Source: Notolepis coatsorum (Eukaryota; Chordata; Actinopteri; Aulopiformes; Paralepididae). Taken from it: a stretch of DNA of 64,000 nucleotides. Under the pieces are notes generated by a model that was not told the origin of the DNA, did no database searches, and saw only the letters and a list, made by a program, of their open reading frames with translations. The number at the start of each line of letters is the position of its first letter. The first letter of the stretch is position 1. The translations under genes were made by a program, and so were the position numbers. Where the stretch lies: contig OZ020585.1 of assembly GCA_963971535.1 (NCBI GenBank), forward strand, positions 155,607,083 through 155,671,082, written 5' to 3'. This document shows, in pieces, positions 39,099-49,421 of this stretch.

Positions 39099-39821
39099 TC
39101 AATCAATCATGAGATTTGATCGTGGGCTGAGAGCATATTTAAGTGTGCTCCTCAGCACTCTTAGATCTGCTCTCAAATAAGATCTCAGGAAAATTTGAAG
39201 ACTCCCACTACCAGCCCTAATATGTCTTAAATAGGCCGAAATCTGGCTAAGACGAAATATTTTGTCGTAACTTCGTTCGAGAATGAGACCCAATCTCTTT
39301 AGCTGTATAGGTACTGCACACTCAAAAACATCATTCAACAGTAATACAGAGGGGTGTACAGGTATATTCAGAGTTAAGAGATTTGATAATTGCTGGGTCA
39401 CTTCTTTCCAGAATATCTTAACTGGTGGGCAGTCCCAGTACATGTGCATAAATGTACCCTCGTCCCCATTTGTACATAAGGAGCATTTGGAGTCTTGTTT
39501 AAGACCCATTCTGTTCAGTCTTATAGGAGTCAAGTATGTCCTATGAATATAGTTAAGATTGATTTGTTGATGGTCCGGGTTCTGTGATGCATGTCGAACA
39601 TTTGCCCAGGCTTCTTGCCAATCTAAATCTATTTCCAGGTCTGGTATATCCCTCCTCCAGACTGAGTCTAGGTGGAGGATTTCATACGAGGACGTTAGTA
39701 ATTGATGATAAAAATCTGATACAAAACCTCTCGATGTCTCTCTTTCATAGAAGAATTTGTGGTATCTGTGGTGTACAATTGGTATCCTTAATGGGACACC
39801 GTGAGCCTTCAAACATAACAA
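39099..39821 (-). pseudogene. L1 ORF2 C-terminal region (unit 1 side)
   Basis: Encodes CLKAHGVPLRIPIVHHRYHK, FYERETSRGFVSDFYHQLL, DLEIDLDWQEAWANVRHASQ, then CSLCTNGDEGTFMHMYWDCP, the L1 C-terminal Cys-His-rich segment (C..C...H....C). Below 39292 the frame runs into the inserted DNA element and is not L1. Confidence 0.85.
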
Positions 39822-42800
39822 TAACTGTGCGTAAAAATAATATGTGGAACTGGTGAGATAATTTTTTTGTGTATTTCCTCATAACTACAAAAACCCTGTT
39901 TGTTGAAAACATCTCCTAATGTGTGTATGCCCTGCTTTTCCCATCTAGGGAATCTTATAGGTCGTTTTCCAATCAGGAGTGCATTGTTATTGAATAAGGG
40001 AGTATGATTATGCCATTTATGTGGGTTAGAATATTTTTTTTGTGTTTCACGCCATATCCGGATCGCATGAGTAATAATGGGGCCAAATTTCAGTTTGCAT
40101 TGCTTAATTGATAATTTGGTGTATACTATGTCCTGCAGTCTATGTGGTGCTACTATATTTACTTCTAAATTTCTCCAGGATACTGATGCTTGGGGATCAA
40201 ACCAGGTTGTCAGTGGTCTTAAAGTGTACGCCTTAAAATAGTGTAAAAAATCTGGAAATGCCATACCTCCGTCGGCTTTGTTTCTCTGTGCGGTGGATCT
40301 TTTTATACGTGGTGGTTTGTTATTCCAAATAAATTTGTATGCGGAAGAGTGTAATTTTTTCCAGTAACCATCTGGAGGGGGTAACGTTAGCATTGAGCTG
40401 ATGAAGTTGATTCTAGGTAGGACGTCCATCTTAACTATTGATACCTGTGCCTGTACTGAGTTTTTAAGTTTTGACCACCTGTCAAAGTCGCATTTGATTT
40501 TATTTTGGATTTTTATGTAATTGTGCTTCACCGTTTGGCTTATGGTAGGGAATACTTCAACTCCCAAACATCTAAAGTGTTTAACCATTGGTATCTCTTC
40601 TGGAAGGAGTATTTTTTTTTTGCAGGGGCGTTAAGTGGAAGGAAAGTTGACTTCGGCCAATTTATCTTAAATCCCGATAGATCGCCAAAGTCATCAATCA
40701 ACTTGAGAAGATGAGGCATTGCGGTGTTGGGGTTTTGCATGAACAGTATTACGTCGTCCGCATATAAACAAATTTTATGTTGTGTGCCCTTGATTACGAT
40801 TGGTTCTATGGATTGGGATTGTCTTACATATTGTGCTAAAGGCTCTAATGATAAATCGAATAGTCCGGGACTAAGAGGGCAACCCTGTCTAGAAGAGCAT
40901 GATACCGGAAAGATTTCGGAGGTGATTATACCTGTTGTAATCATGGCCGATGGGTCTTTGTATAATATGATGCAAGTCGAACATTTGCCCAGGCTTCTTG
41001 CCAATCTAAATCTATTTCCAGGTCTGGTATATCCCTCCTCCAGACTGAGTCTAGGTGGAGGATTTCATACGAGGACGTTAGTAATTGATGATAAAAATCT
41101 GATACAAAACCTCTCGATGTCTCTCTTTCATAGAAGAATTTGTGGTATCTGTGGTGTACAATTGGTATCCTTAATGGGACACCATGAGCCTTCAAACATA
41201 ACAATAACTGTGCGTAAAAATAATATGTGGAACTGGTGAGATAATTTTTTTGTGTATTTCCTCATAACTACAAAAACCCTGTTTGTTGAAAACATCTCCT
41301 AATGTGTGTATGCCCTGCGTTTCCCATCTAGGGAATCTTATAGGTCGTTTTCCAATCAGGAGTGCATTGTTATTGAATAAGGGAGTATGATTATGCCATT
41401 TATGTGGGTTAGAATATTTTTTTTGTGTTTCACGCCATATCCGGATCGCATGAGTAATAATGGGGCCAAATTTCAGTTTGCATTGCTTAATTGATAATTT
41501 GGTGTATACTATGTCCTGCAGTCTATGTGGTGCTACTATATTTACTTCTAAATTTCTCCAGGATACTGATGCTTGGGGATCAAACCAGGTTGTCAGTGGT
41601 CTTAAAGTGTACGCCTTAAAATAGTGTAAAAAATCTGGAAATGCCATACCTCCGTCGGCTTTGTTTCTCTGTGCGGTGGATCTTTTTATACGTGGTGGTT
41701 TGTTATTCCAAATAAATTTGTATGCGGAAGAGTGTAATTTTTTCCAGTAACCATCTGGAGGGGGTAACGTTAGCATTGAGCTGATGAAGTTGATTCTAGG
41801 TAGGACGTCCATCTTAACTATTGATACCTGTGCCTGTACTGAGTTTTTAAGTTTTGACCACCTGTCAAAGTCGCATTTGATTTTATTTTGGATTTTTATG
41901 TAATTGTGCTTCACCGTTTGGCTTATGGTAGGGAATACTTCAACTCCCAAACATCTAAAGTGTTTAACCATTGGTATCTCTTCTGGAAGGAGTATTTTTT
42001 TTTTGCAGGGGCGTTAAGTGGAAGGAAAGTTGACTTCGGCCAATTTATCTTAAATCCCGATAGATCGCCAAAGTCATCAATCAACTTGAGAAGATGAGGC
42101 ATTGCGGTGTTGGGGTTTTGCATGAACAGTATTACGTCGTCCGCATATAAACAAATTTTATGTTGTGTGCCCTTGATTACGATTGGTTCTATGGATTGGG
42201 ATTGTCTTACATATTGTGCTAAAGGCTCTAATGATAAATCGAATAGTCCGGGACTAAGAGGGCAACCCTGTCTAGAAGAGCATGATACCGGAAAGATTTC
42301 GGAGGTGATTATACCTGTTGTAATCATGGCCGATGGGTCTTTGTATAATATGATGCAAGTCGAACATTTGCCCAGGCTTCTTGCCAATCTAAATCTATTT
42401 CCAGGTCTGGTATATCCCTCCTCCAGACTGAGTCTAGGTGGAGGATTTCATACGAGGACGTTAGTAATTGATGATAAAAATCTGATACAAAACCTCTCGA
42501 TGTCTCTCTTTCATAGAAGAATTTGTGGTATCTGTGGTGTACAATTGGTATCCTTAATGGGACACCATGAGCCTTCAAACATAACAATAACTGTGCGTAA
42601 AAATAATATGTGGAACTGGTGAGATAATTTTTTTGTGTATTTCCTCATAACTACAAAAACCCTGTTTGTTGAAAACATCTCCTAATGTGTGTATGCCCTG
42701 CGTTTCCCATCTAGGGAATCTTATAGGTCGTTTTCCAATCAGGAGTGCATTGTTATTGAATAAGGGAGTATGATTATGCCATTTATGTGGGTTAGAATAT

Positions 42801-43726
42801 TTTTTTTGTGTTTCACGCCATATCCGGATCGCATGAGTAATAATGGGGCCAAATTTCAGTTTGCATTGCTTAATTGATAATTTGGTGTATACTATGTCCT
42901 GCAGTCTATGTGGTGCTACTATATTTACTTCTAAATTTCTCCAGGATACTGATGCTTGGGGATCAAACCAGGTTGTCAGTGGTCTTAAAGTGTACGCCTT
43001 AAAATAGTGTAAAAAATCTGGAAATGCCATACCTCCGTCGGCTTTGTTTCTCTGTGCGGTGGATCTTTTTATACGTGGTGGTTTGTTATTCCAAATAAAT
43101 TTGTATGCGGAAGAGTGTAATTTTTTCCAGTAACCATCTGGAGGGGGTAACGTTAGCATTGAGCTGATGAAGTTGATTCTAGGTAGGACGTCCATCTTAA
43201 CTATTGATACCTGTGCCTGTACTGAGTTTTTAAGTTTTGACCACCTGTCAAAGTCGCATTTGATTTTATTTTGGATTTTTATGTAATTGTGCTTCACCGT
43301 TTGGCTTATGGTAGGGAATACTTCAACTCCCAAACATCTAAAGTGTTTAACCATTGGTATCTCTTCTGGAAGGAGTATTTTTTTTTTGCAGGGGCGTTAA
43401 GTGGAAGGAAAGCCGACTTCGGCCAATTTATCTTAAATCCCGATAGATCGCCAAAGTCATCAATCAACTTGAGAAGATGAGGCATTGCGGTGTTGGGGTT
43501 TTGCATGAACAGTATTACGTCGTCCGCATATAAACAAATTTTATGTTGTGTGCCCTTGATTACGATTGGTTCTATGGATTGGGATTGTCTTGTGCTAAAG
43601 GCTCTAATGATAAATCGAATAGTCCGGGACTAAGAGGGCAACCCTGTCTAGAAGAGCGTGATACCGGAAAGATTTCGGAGGTGATTATACCTGTTGTAAT
43701 CATGGCCGATGGGTCTTTGTATAATA
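39585..43726 (-). repeat. three tandem copies of a 1,383-bp L1 ORF2 segment
   Basis: Units 39585-40967, 40968-42350 and 42351-43726 are nearly identical; unit 3 lacks 7 bases (ACATATT) at about 43592. Each carries the RT catalytic box LYADDVILFMQNP (split by the 7-base loss in unit 3 context) and the downstream frame MVKHFRCLGVEVFPTISQTV. Differences include A/G at 39802 versus 41185 and T/G near 39936. L1 elements carry this segment once, so this is a secondary duplication, or an assembly error. Confidence 0.9.
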
Positions 43727-44246
43727 CTTTAATCATATCAATGAATCCTTTTCCTAACCCCATCCTTTCTAATACTGCCCATAGATACGACCATTCCAAC
43801 CTATCAAAAGCTTTCATTGCATCCAGGGACAGCATCGCCTTAGGTGTGGCGTCGTCCTTGCTGGCATCTAGTACGTGTAGTAATCGTCTTATGTTATCAG
43901 TGATCAAGCGGCCTCTTATGAAGCCAGTTTGATCCGGATGAACTAAAGACGTCATATGCTTTTGAAGTCTGATGGCTAATACCTTAGAGTACAGTTTGAT
44001 ATCGGTTCCGAGGAGGCTTAAGGGTCTATAACTACCGCACTCGGTGGGGTCTTTGTCTTTTTTAAGGAGGAATGTTATGAGTGCAATATTGTCGTTCTTA
44101 TGGAGCTTCCCCTCCTTGACTGAGTATAAAATCATATTAAGTAATAGGGGTCCAATTATTAGGGATGGGTACAGAATTCGGTACTTTTGAGGTACCGAAC
44201 CGAAACACGTCGGTACTACCGAGTATCGAATCAAGTGAGATACCAA
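43572..44246 (-). pseudogene. L1 ORF2 reverse transcriptase, central blocks
   Basis: RT blocks [56 protein letters not shown] and [20 protein letters not shown]. Its upstream end is cut by the hAT MITE at 44160; residues before YSVVP... (44246-44160) belong to that MITE. The catalytic ADD box lies in the triplicated segment. Confidence 0.85.
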
Positions 44247-44253
44247 AAAAACG

Positions 44254-44284
<31 letters not shown>

Positions 44285-44549
44285 TTCTTTTCATGTCAAC
44301 GTTCACACGCACAATATATGCTTACCTAGGATTTGACTTGATTCAACAACAAAGCAGTCGGAGCAATGACAAGCCGAAAACTGTCGAAATTGTAGTTATT
44401 TAAAGTTTGGATTTTTTCTTTTACGACTGAGGTAGGTAAATAAAATTTCTTTAGACTAAAGTACAGAAAAAAGGTACCGTTGGGTACCGGTATCGATTCA
44501 CAGGTACCGGTACCGGTATTGGTTCAAATGTGAAAGGTACCCATCCCTA
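44160..44549. mobile_element. hAT-type MITE (390 bp) inside L1 ORF2
   Basis: Termini TAGGGATGGGTAC and GTACCCATCCCTA, with extensive GGTACCGGTA-type palindromes inside and a T homopolymer (about 44256-44278). It is flanked by an exact 8-bp duplication CCAATTAT (44152-44159 and 44550-44557). With the MITE and one duplication disregarded, the L1 frame continues without loss. Confidence 0.93.
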
Positions 44550-44557
44550 CCAATTAT

Positions 44558-44881
44558 GTCCCAACATGAGAGGTACATTTCTGGTGGGATACCGTCTCTT
44601 CCAGGAGCCCTACCACTTTGCATTTCGGATATGACCTTCCTGAGTTCCTCTAGTGTGATAGGTGTTTCTAACTGTTTAGCATCATCCTCTGAAAGTTTGG
44701 GGAGGTTAATTTGATTAAGATATGTGTCCATTTTGTTTTGATCGAAGGTCGTTTCTGATTTATACAAGTTGGAGTAGAACTCTTTGAATGTCGTGTTTAT
44801 TTTTTTAGGGTCTGTTACAAGTCCTTGTTGTGCTTTAATGGTAGTTATATCTGCAAATTTTGCATTAACTCTTAATCGCAT
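44558..44881 (-). pseudogene. L1 ORF2, start of RT region
   Basis: Encodes MRLRVNAKFADITTIKAQQG, DPKKINTTFKEFYSNLYKSE and SGRAPGRDGIPPEMYLSCWD, the segment leading into the RT fingers. A frameshift separates it from the endonuclease frame near 44890-44970. Confidence 0.85.
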
Positions 44882-44972
44882 AGCTAGTAGGTGACTTGGT
44901 TTAGAACCTTGAGAGTAATGCTGTTGTCTTGTGCTACGTATTTGTACTTCAGATTGTTGTTTATAAATGGCG

Positions 44973-46010
44973 TTAATCTCTTTTTTTTAGTACATTAACT
45001 TGAGTTTCCAGTCGAACCGAGTCGTTGTATTGTAAAGAAGTAAATAACGTAGAGTAAAGCGTTTCCAGTTCCGCCAGTTTTGAGCATCGATTCTTGCGTA
45101 TTTTGGAGGAGAAGCTATCGGTGAAATCCTTGATCATTCCCTTTACCGACATCCATAACATTCTGGGGTCCTGCACCGAATTCGCATTCTCCAGTAGGAA
45201 TACAGAGAGAGCTTCTTTGAGTTGTGTAATGAATTCCTTGTTATTAAGCAGCATCGAGTTAAATCGCCATCTTGGGGCTCGGGATGACAGTATACCAAAT
45301 GATCCTTTTAGGAGTAAATAACAGTGATCTGATAATGCATTGGGTACCATTTCCACATCATAGTTATCAAATAGTCTCGGGGATGCAAAAACATAATCTA
45401 TACTGGATAGTGTGTTATGTCTTGCAGATCGACAAGAGTACTTCCGGGTCGTGGGGTTGAGTGATCGCCATAGATCATTTACACCTGTATTCTTCGACCA
45501 ATCCTTTAACGCATTAGATGAATTTTTCTGTTCGTTGGAAAAGGAGGGATAAGATTTATCCATCCCTGGATCCCAAATGGCATTAAAATCCGCACCAATT
45601 ATAAATGAGTATTCGGGAAGGTCTAACATTGTTCTGGTAAGTGTAGTGAAGAAATTAGCTTCGTACAAATTTGGGGCGTATACCGCTACCAACGCTATTT
45701 TCCTGTTCTTGTGTACAATCTTAGCTATAGTTATCCGACCATCTGCATCAGACCATACTCCCTTCAATTCAATATTCAACTTCCGTTTAACGACTATGGC
45801 AACTCCACGGGTTCTCGTTCCAAAGGAAGAGTGACTAATGTTATGGTATATGTTGTCCGATAACGTAGCTATGTCTTCCCCTAAAATGTGCGTTTCGCTT
45901 AGCAGAGCCACGTCAACCTGTTTGTTTTTCATCAGTGTGAGCACGCTTTTGCGTTTGTGTTGATTATTTATTCCCCCAGTATTCCAGATCATTATATTCA
46001 AACTAGCCAT
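44973..46010 (-). pseudogene. L1 ORF2 apurinic-type endonuclease
   Basis: A 345-codon frame with APE endonuclease motifs in order: NTGGINN, LLSETHI (catalytic Glu), VAVYAPN, IGADFNAIWD, SSIDYVFAS and ALSDHCYLL (catalytic SDH). All signature residues are present, so the endonuclease domain looks undamaged. The frame ends prematurely in VLKKRD through a frameshift before the RT. Confidence 0.9.
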
Positions 46011-46301
46011 AATCTATACATGTTGTTGTGTAGTTGTTGGTAATGCTTCTGGAGTGCGAATCTACAATAGATATACATCCAACTATTGAGGTCCCGTTGA
46101 GAGCCGAGCTTAAAAACATACATATATACAAATAATAATCCCCTAAATCCCCCTCCCTCCGAGAGTCGTACAGGACTGTGTTCCATAGACACATCCTACG
46201 CGTATGACTCCCTCCCTTAAGCCACCGGGTTGCCCAAAATGAGCTTTCTAACCCTAATCTTCCTATGCTAATTGCCATAGGATCTAAAACGTTCATTCTA
46301 A

Positions 46302-47010
46302 TTTAATAGAATGTCACTTTTGGTCTTGCGCCTTCCCATTAATGTAATAAAAATTGTGTGAAAAATGAAAAATATACCTCCATTGATATATTTATTTGAA
46401 CCTTCTACTAACTTGTATATGTTGGAACCTTCAGAAAAAAGGAGAAAAAGAAAAGAGAGAAGAAAAAACTAAAAAAAAATAAGAAATAAAATAAAACTCA
46501 ACAATGAAAAGAGATTTTTAGAACTAAATTATGCAAATCCCTAAAGCAGTGGAGCAATTGCTTAAAATATTAGAATAACCTTGTCATGCTTGTACCTTTA
46601 GATGAGGATGATGTTTTTAAAACCTTATTGAACTTCCATCTCTGGTTCATATGTATATACATACCGGATGTTATTGTTACAGGCCTTCATTGTAGGAGTA
46701 CAGTGTATGCTAGAAAGTTGTAGAATACCCTTGTAAATTTGTAAACACTGATGTTATGTTCCAGAATGTTCTCCCTGTCCAAGAGTTATGACCTTCTAGT
46801 GTTTTCCAGTATATTCCAGTGTGTCCCTGAACGGTCGAGAGAAGAATCCAGAATATTCCAGAGTGTTCCCAATGTCACTGTTGGATTATTGCCTGCTCAA
46901 AAACCAGAAATCTATAAATATAGTGCCTATCGTTTCATATTAAACACTTTGTGCCTCAGTGTTGCCTACAGGCATATCTGCTGTCGCTTTTGTAGTTGAG
47001 CCGTGGCAAA
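46302..47010 (+). mobile_element. candidate insertion between L1 ORF1 and ORF2
   Basis: Sequence between direct repeats TCATTCTAAT (46292-46301 and about 47011-47020), longer than a normal L1 inter-ORF gap. It holds a promoter-like array (46758-46944) on the plus strand. It could be a solo LTR or another retroposed segment; its ends do not show obvious TG...CA, so the class is open. Confidence 0.4.
46758..46944 (+). promoter_or_regulatory. heat-shock-element array with CCAAT, TATA and ATTAAA
   Basis: TTCCAGAATGTTC at 46759-46771 is a perfect three-unit heat shock element (TTCnnGAAnnTTC). 46805-46825 has six 5-base-spaced units, some imperfect (TTCcaGTAtaTTCcaGTG). GAATATTCCAGAGTGTTC at 46851-46868 has four units with one mismatch. 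CCAAT follows at 46869, TATAAATA at 46913 and ATTAAA at 46939. The order HSE-CCAAT-TATA is that of inducible heat shock promoters; TATA followed by a poly(A) signal is also an LTR layout. Function is inferred from motifs only. Confidence 0.45.
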
Positions 47011-47016
47011 GTCATT

Positions 47017-48192
47017 CTAATAAAAATAAGAAAAAGTAAGAAAAAGAGAGAGATGAATAGGCTTGTCTTCTGATACGGACCTATGGTGCGACCGGCTATC
47101 AAGTTGCCTCATGTATTCATCTGCGTCTTTAGGCGAGCGTAACCCGAATCTTTTACCATCTTCCCCCAAGATGGAGAGAGAAGCTGGGTAACGAAGGCTG
47201 GGTTTAAGTTTTCTCCTGTAGAGCTTCTGCAGCACCTCTTTGTAAGGGACACGTAGGGAAATGGCCTCCCTGCATAAATCCTCGTAGAAAGACACTGGTT
47301 TGTCATTATATTTCAGTCTCCCCCATTGATTGCGTGCCTCTCTGATGATCACGTCTCTTATTTCTGTTTTGCACAGAGTAGCAATGATAACCCTCGTCTT
47401 GTTGCCTTTGGGGTCCCGTGTACCGATTCTATAACAATGGTCCACTAACGGCACTGTGGAGAGGATCTGTTTACCTAGAATTCCAGCTAACACTGTTGGA
47501 AATGTGTCGTCTGTGCAATTGACTGATTCATCCAATCCCACAATACGGACATTATATCTACGGTAGTGACGTTCGGTCTCGAGCCGCCTCTCCATTGCTT
47601 CCTCTTCGATGTCTTGTATTTTCTTCCGAAGCGCTTTGTCCACCTGTTGTATCTCCGCCGCTATCTCCGTGAATCCATCGTGAACAGTCTTCTTGTTCTC
47701 CTCGATTTTCAATGTGATTTCGAGCACAGTGTTCTCCACTGCAGTAATACGCCCGGCCTGATCTGCGGCCGCCATTTTAACCTCTTCGAATTTAGCATCA
47801 ATGTGTAATTTTAAGTCGTGCATCTGCTCCTTTATCAGGATAGTCAGAGACCTGAAATCGGGTGGTGTATCCTCCCTGCCTGTATCAGTTGAGGTTGTAG
47901 GAGCGTTGGGATTCACGGCGGAGTTGTCGGATATTTTCTTCTCAAATTCCACTGCTTTCTCTTTCACAAAGTTCGTCCCCGCCGGTACCGTTATATTGTC
48001 GTCTGCTGTCACCCTCTCGGGGCAAGTCGTCATCAGGGCCGTTATATTATCAGCTACTGTCTCCCCAACGGGGCAAGTCAACATCGGTGTTGTTGTATTG
48101 GCGGCTGCTGTATCCCTCGATGAGCGTGTCACAGCTTGCTCCGTTGTACTGTCTCCTCCGTGTTCCAGTCTCTTTCTTTTCCTTAGGTCCAA
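47017..48192 (-). CDS. L1 ORF1 protein, intact frame
   Basis: A 391-codon open frame. The N-terminus is basic and Ser/Thr-rich (MDLRKRKRLEHGGD). Residues about 120-210 form a heptad-rich coiled coil (LKLHIDAKFEEVKMAA, VENTVLEITLKIEENKK). An RRM-like domain follows (RRYNVRIVGLDESVN, VDHCYRIGTRDPKGNKTRVI), then a C-terminal domain (YEDLCREAISLRVPYKEVLQ, RYPASLSILGEDGKRFG). This is the trimeric RNA-binding chaperone of L1; length fits fish L1 ORF1p. No stop interrupts it, but ORF2 of the same element is broken. Confidence 0.88.
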   Translation of the reverse strand: MDLRKRKRLEHGGDSTTEQAVTRSSRDTAAANTTTPMLTCPVGETVADNITALMTTCPERVTADDNITVPAGTNFVKEKAVEFEKKISDNSAVNPNAPTTSTDTGREDTPPDFRSLTILIKEQMHDLKLHIDAKFEEVKMAAADQAGRITAVENTVLEITLKIEENKKTVHDGFTEIAAEIQQVDKALRKKIQDIEEEAMERRLETERHYRRYNVRIVGLDESVNCTDDTFPTVLAGILGKQILSTVPLVDHCYRIGTRDPKGNKTRVIIATLCKTEIRDVIIREARNQWGRLKYNDKPVSFYEDLCREAISLRVPYKEVLQKLYRRKLKPSLRYPASLSILGEDGKRFGLRSPKDADEYMRQLDSRSHHRSVSEDKPIHLSLFLTFSYFY

Positions 48193-48671
48193 AAAAATGG
48201 GATTTTATGTAACTCTTAAAGGGGCATTTAGCAACATTTCAACCTGATCCCTATCATTCTGTTGTGAGGAGGATTACCATATTATGATAATCAAACATAA
48301 AACTTACCAACGTGTTCTGTGTCTCAAGAGCAAGGCCGCATGGGAGATTGTGTACAGTATCTCTTTTAATTAGAACATTTCAACGCGTGCGTGTGGTAGA
48401 AGGGCTGGTGTGTGTTTATGTGAAGAGTGAACATTCATGCTATTCAACCACTTTCCATGTCAAAGTATGCTTGTCAATGAATACTTCATGTCTATATATC
48501 TTTATTTATTGTATGTACACTATTCCATGTAGGTGCTTATGGATGTGAAGGCTTCCTCTTTGTCCTCTGGAAGAGGATATGTGCTCATGGTTATATATGT
48601 GTCAATATGTATAGTAAATGGTCTGCATGGAAAATGGACTGCATTGATATAGTAGTTTCTAGTAGATATAG
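48193..48671. other. L1 5' flank or UTR, nothing further recognised
   Basis: Upstream of L1 ORF1 on the minus strand. The true 5' end of the element could not be placed. No internal promoter motif was recognised. Confidence 0.35.
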
Positions 48672-49361
48672 TGCTTCACATTCACCCATTCACTCATCGG
48701 GAGCAGTTAGGGGTTAACGGAACGTAGACCAAATGCGTCCACATTTTTATAGGATTCTAGCACATTTTCATAACAATAGCGAATATTACCGTTTTCATTG
48801 AGGTTTCTTACAAATTAACGATGCTTTATATGCCGATTATCATTAAAATCTTAAATTGTACCATATGTCCCCCTTTAGACAACATATGTAATGCTACCAG
48901 CGCACTTTTGTTAAGATAATTAGTTTACCATTCGCGGTCGCTATACCGAGGTCGCAGTAATAGTTTACCGCTGTTCAGATCACGTCGACGAATAGACACA
49001 TCCCAGTGACCTGTGACCTGTGCTAAGGATCTTGGGAAGTGTATTGTTGTAGTTTTCAACATTTTCACCTTTTAATTTTAAATCAATGCTGCCATCTACT
49101 GACAACAGAAAGTGTTGTCTATCGTCACTTCCGTATACAGCGTCGCCCGAAACCCATTCTAGAGATTCGCGCTTTTTACTGGGAATGGGGCGTGGCCGTA
49201 TTTGGTCCCAGACAATAAGAGTGGCTGCGATTGGTCACCGTGACGTTAAGTGACTTGCTCAAGGACACTTCGACACACTGCCGATAAGGCGCCTGAATAA
49301 AACCGGGAACCTTACAATTTCCGGACGACCACTCTTACCTCCTGAGCCACTGTCGCACAAT
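48672..49361. repeat. dispersed fish repeat, split by a TTAA element
   Basis: CACATTCACCCATTCACTCA to GGGGTTAA, then after the insert GTGACTTGCTCAAGGACACT, TCGACACACTG and GACGACCACTCTTACCTCCT then GAGCCACTG. This is a familiar widespread fish repeat whose class I cannot name with certainty. Confidence 0.65.
48718..49245. mobile_element. TTAA-flanked MITE (piggyBac-like, different family)
   Basis: Inserted at TTAA (48714-48717 and 49246-49249) within the dispersed repeat, whose halves join cleanly at one TTAA. Termini CGGAACGTAGACC / GGTCACCGTGACG are imperfect inverted repeats (9 of 13). No transposase. Confidence 0.65.
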
Positions 49362-49363
49362 AT

Positions 49364-49365
<2 letters not shown>

Positions 49366-49421
<56 letters not shown>
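49366..49421. repeat. (GT)n microsatellite
   Basis: GT run, then TATATG-type repeats at 49502-49582 and a hAT-like start TAGGGCTGACCCCGATTAGT at about 49584 with a GTCGACTAATCG palindrome; no second terminus was found. At 49927-50045 lies a reversed fragment of the TTAA MITE family of 27431-27845. Confidence 0.8.

Larger units (their letters stand above)
37315..39291 (-). mobile_element. Harbinger-like DNA element, copy 2
   Basis: Same family as 27160-30473, in reverse orientation: starts GGGTCTCATTCCCGAAAATT and ends TTCGAGAATGAGACCC, flanked by AAT (37312-37314, 39292-39294). It lies inside the L1 ORF2 coding sequence and is therefore younger than that L1. It lacks the TTAA, TA and SINE inserts of copy 1 but carries LINE 3' fragments (38013-38205 minus, 38288-38669 plus). 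Confidence 0.82.
36860..48192 (-). mobile_element. L1 LINE, near full length but rearranged
   Basis: Minus-strand fish L1 with ORF1 (48192-47017), ORF2 (46010 down to about 37100) and an A-rich 3' end near 36830-36860. It is broken by a hAT MITE (44160-44549), the GGGTCTCATTC element (37315-39291), a candidate insertion between the ORFs (46302-47010), a frameshift near 44890-44970 and an internal tandem triplication (39585-43726). Parent span 11.3 kb; the undisturbed element would be about 5-6 kb. Confidence 0.88.

Noticed and set aside
46751..46999. An 82-codon frame across the HSE/TATA module
   Set aside because: Short and without any recognisable motif; the regulatory-motif reading explains the sequence better.
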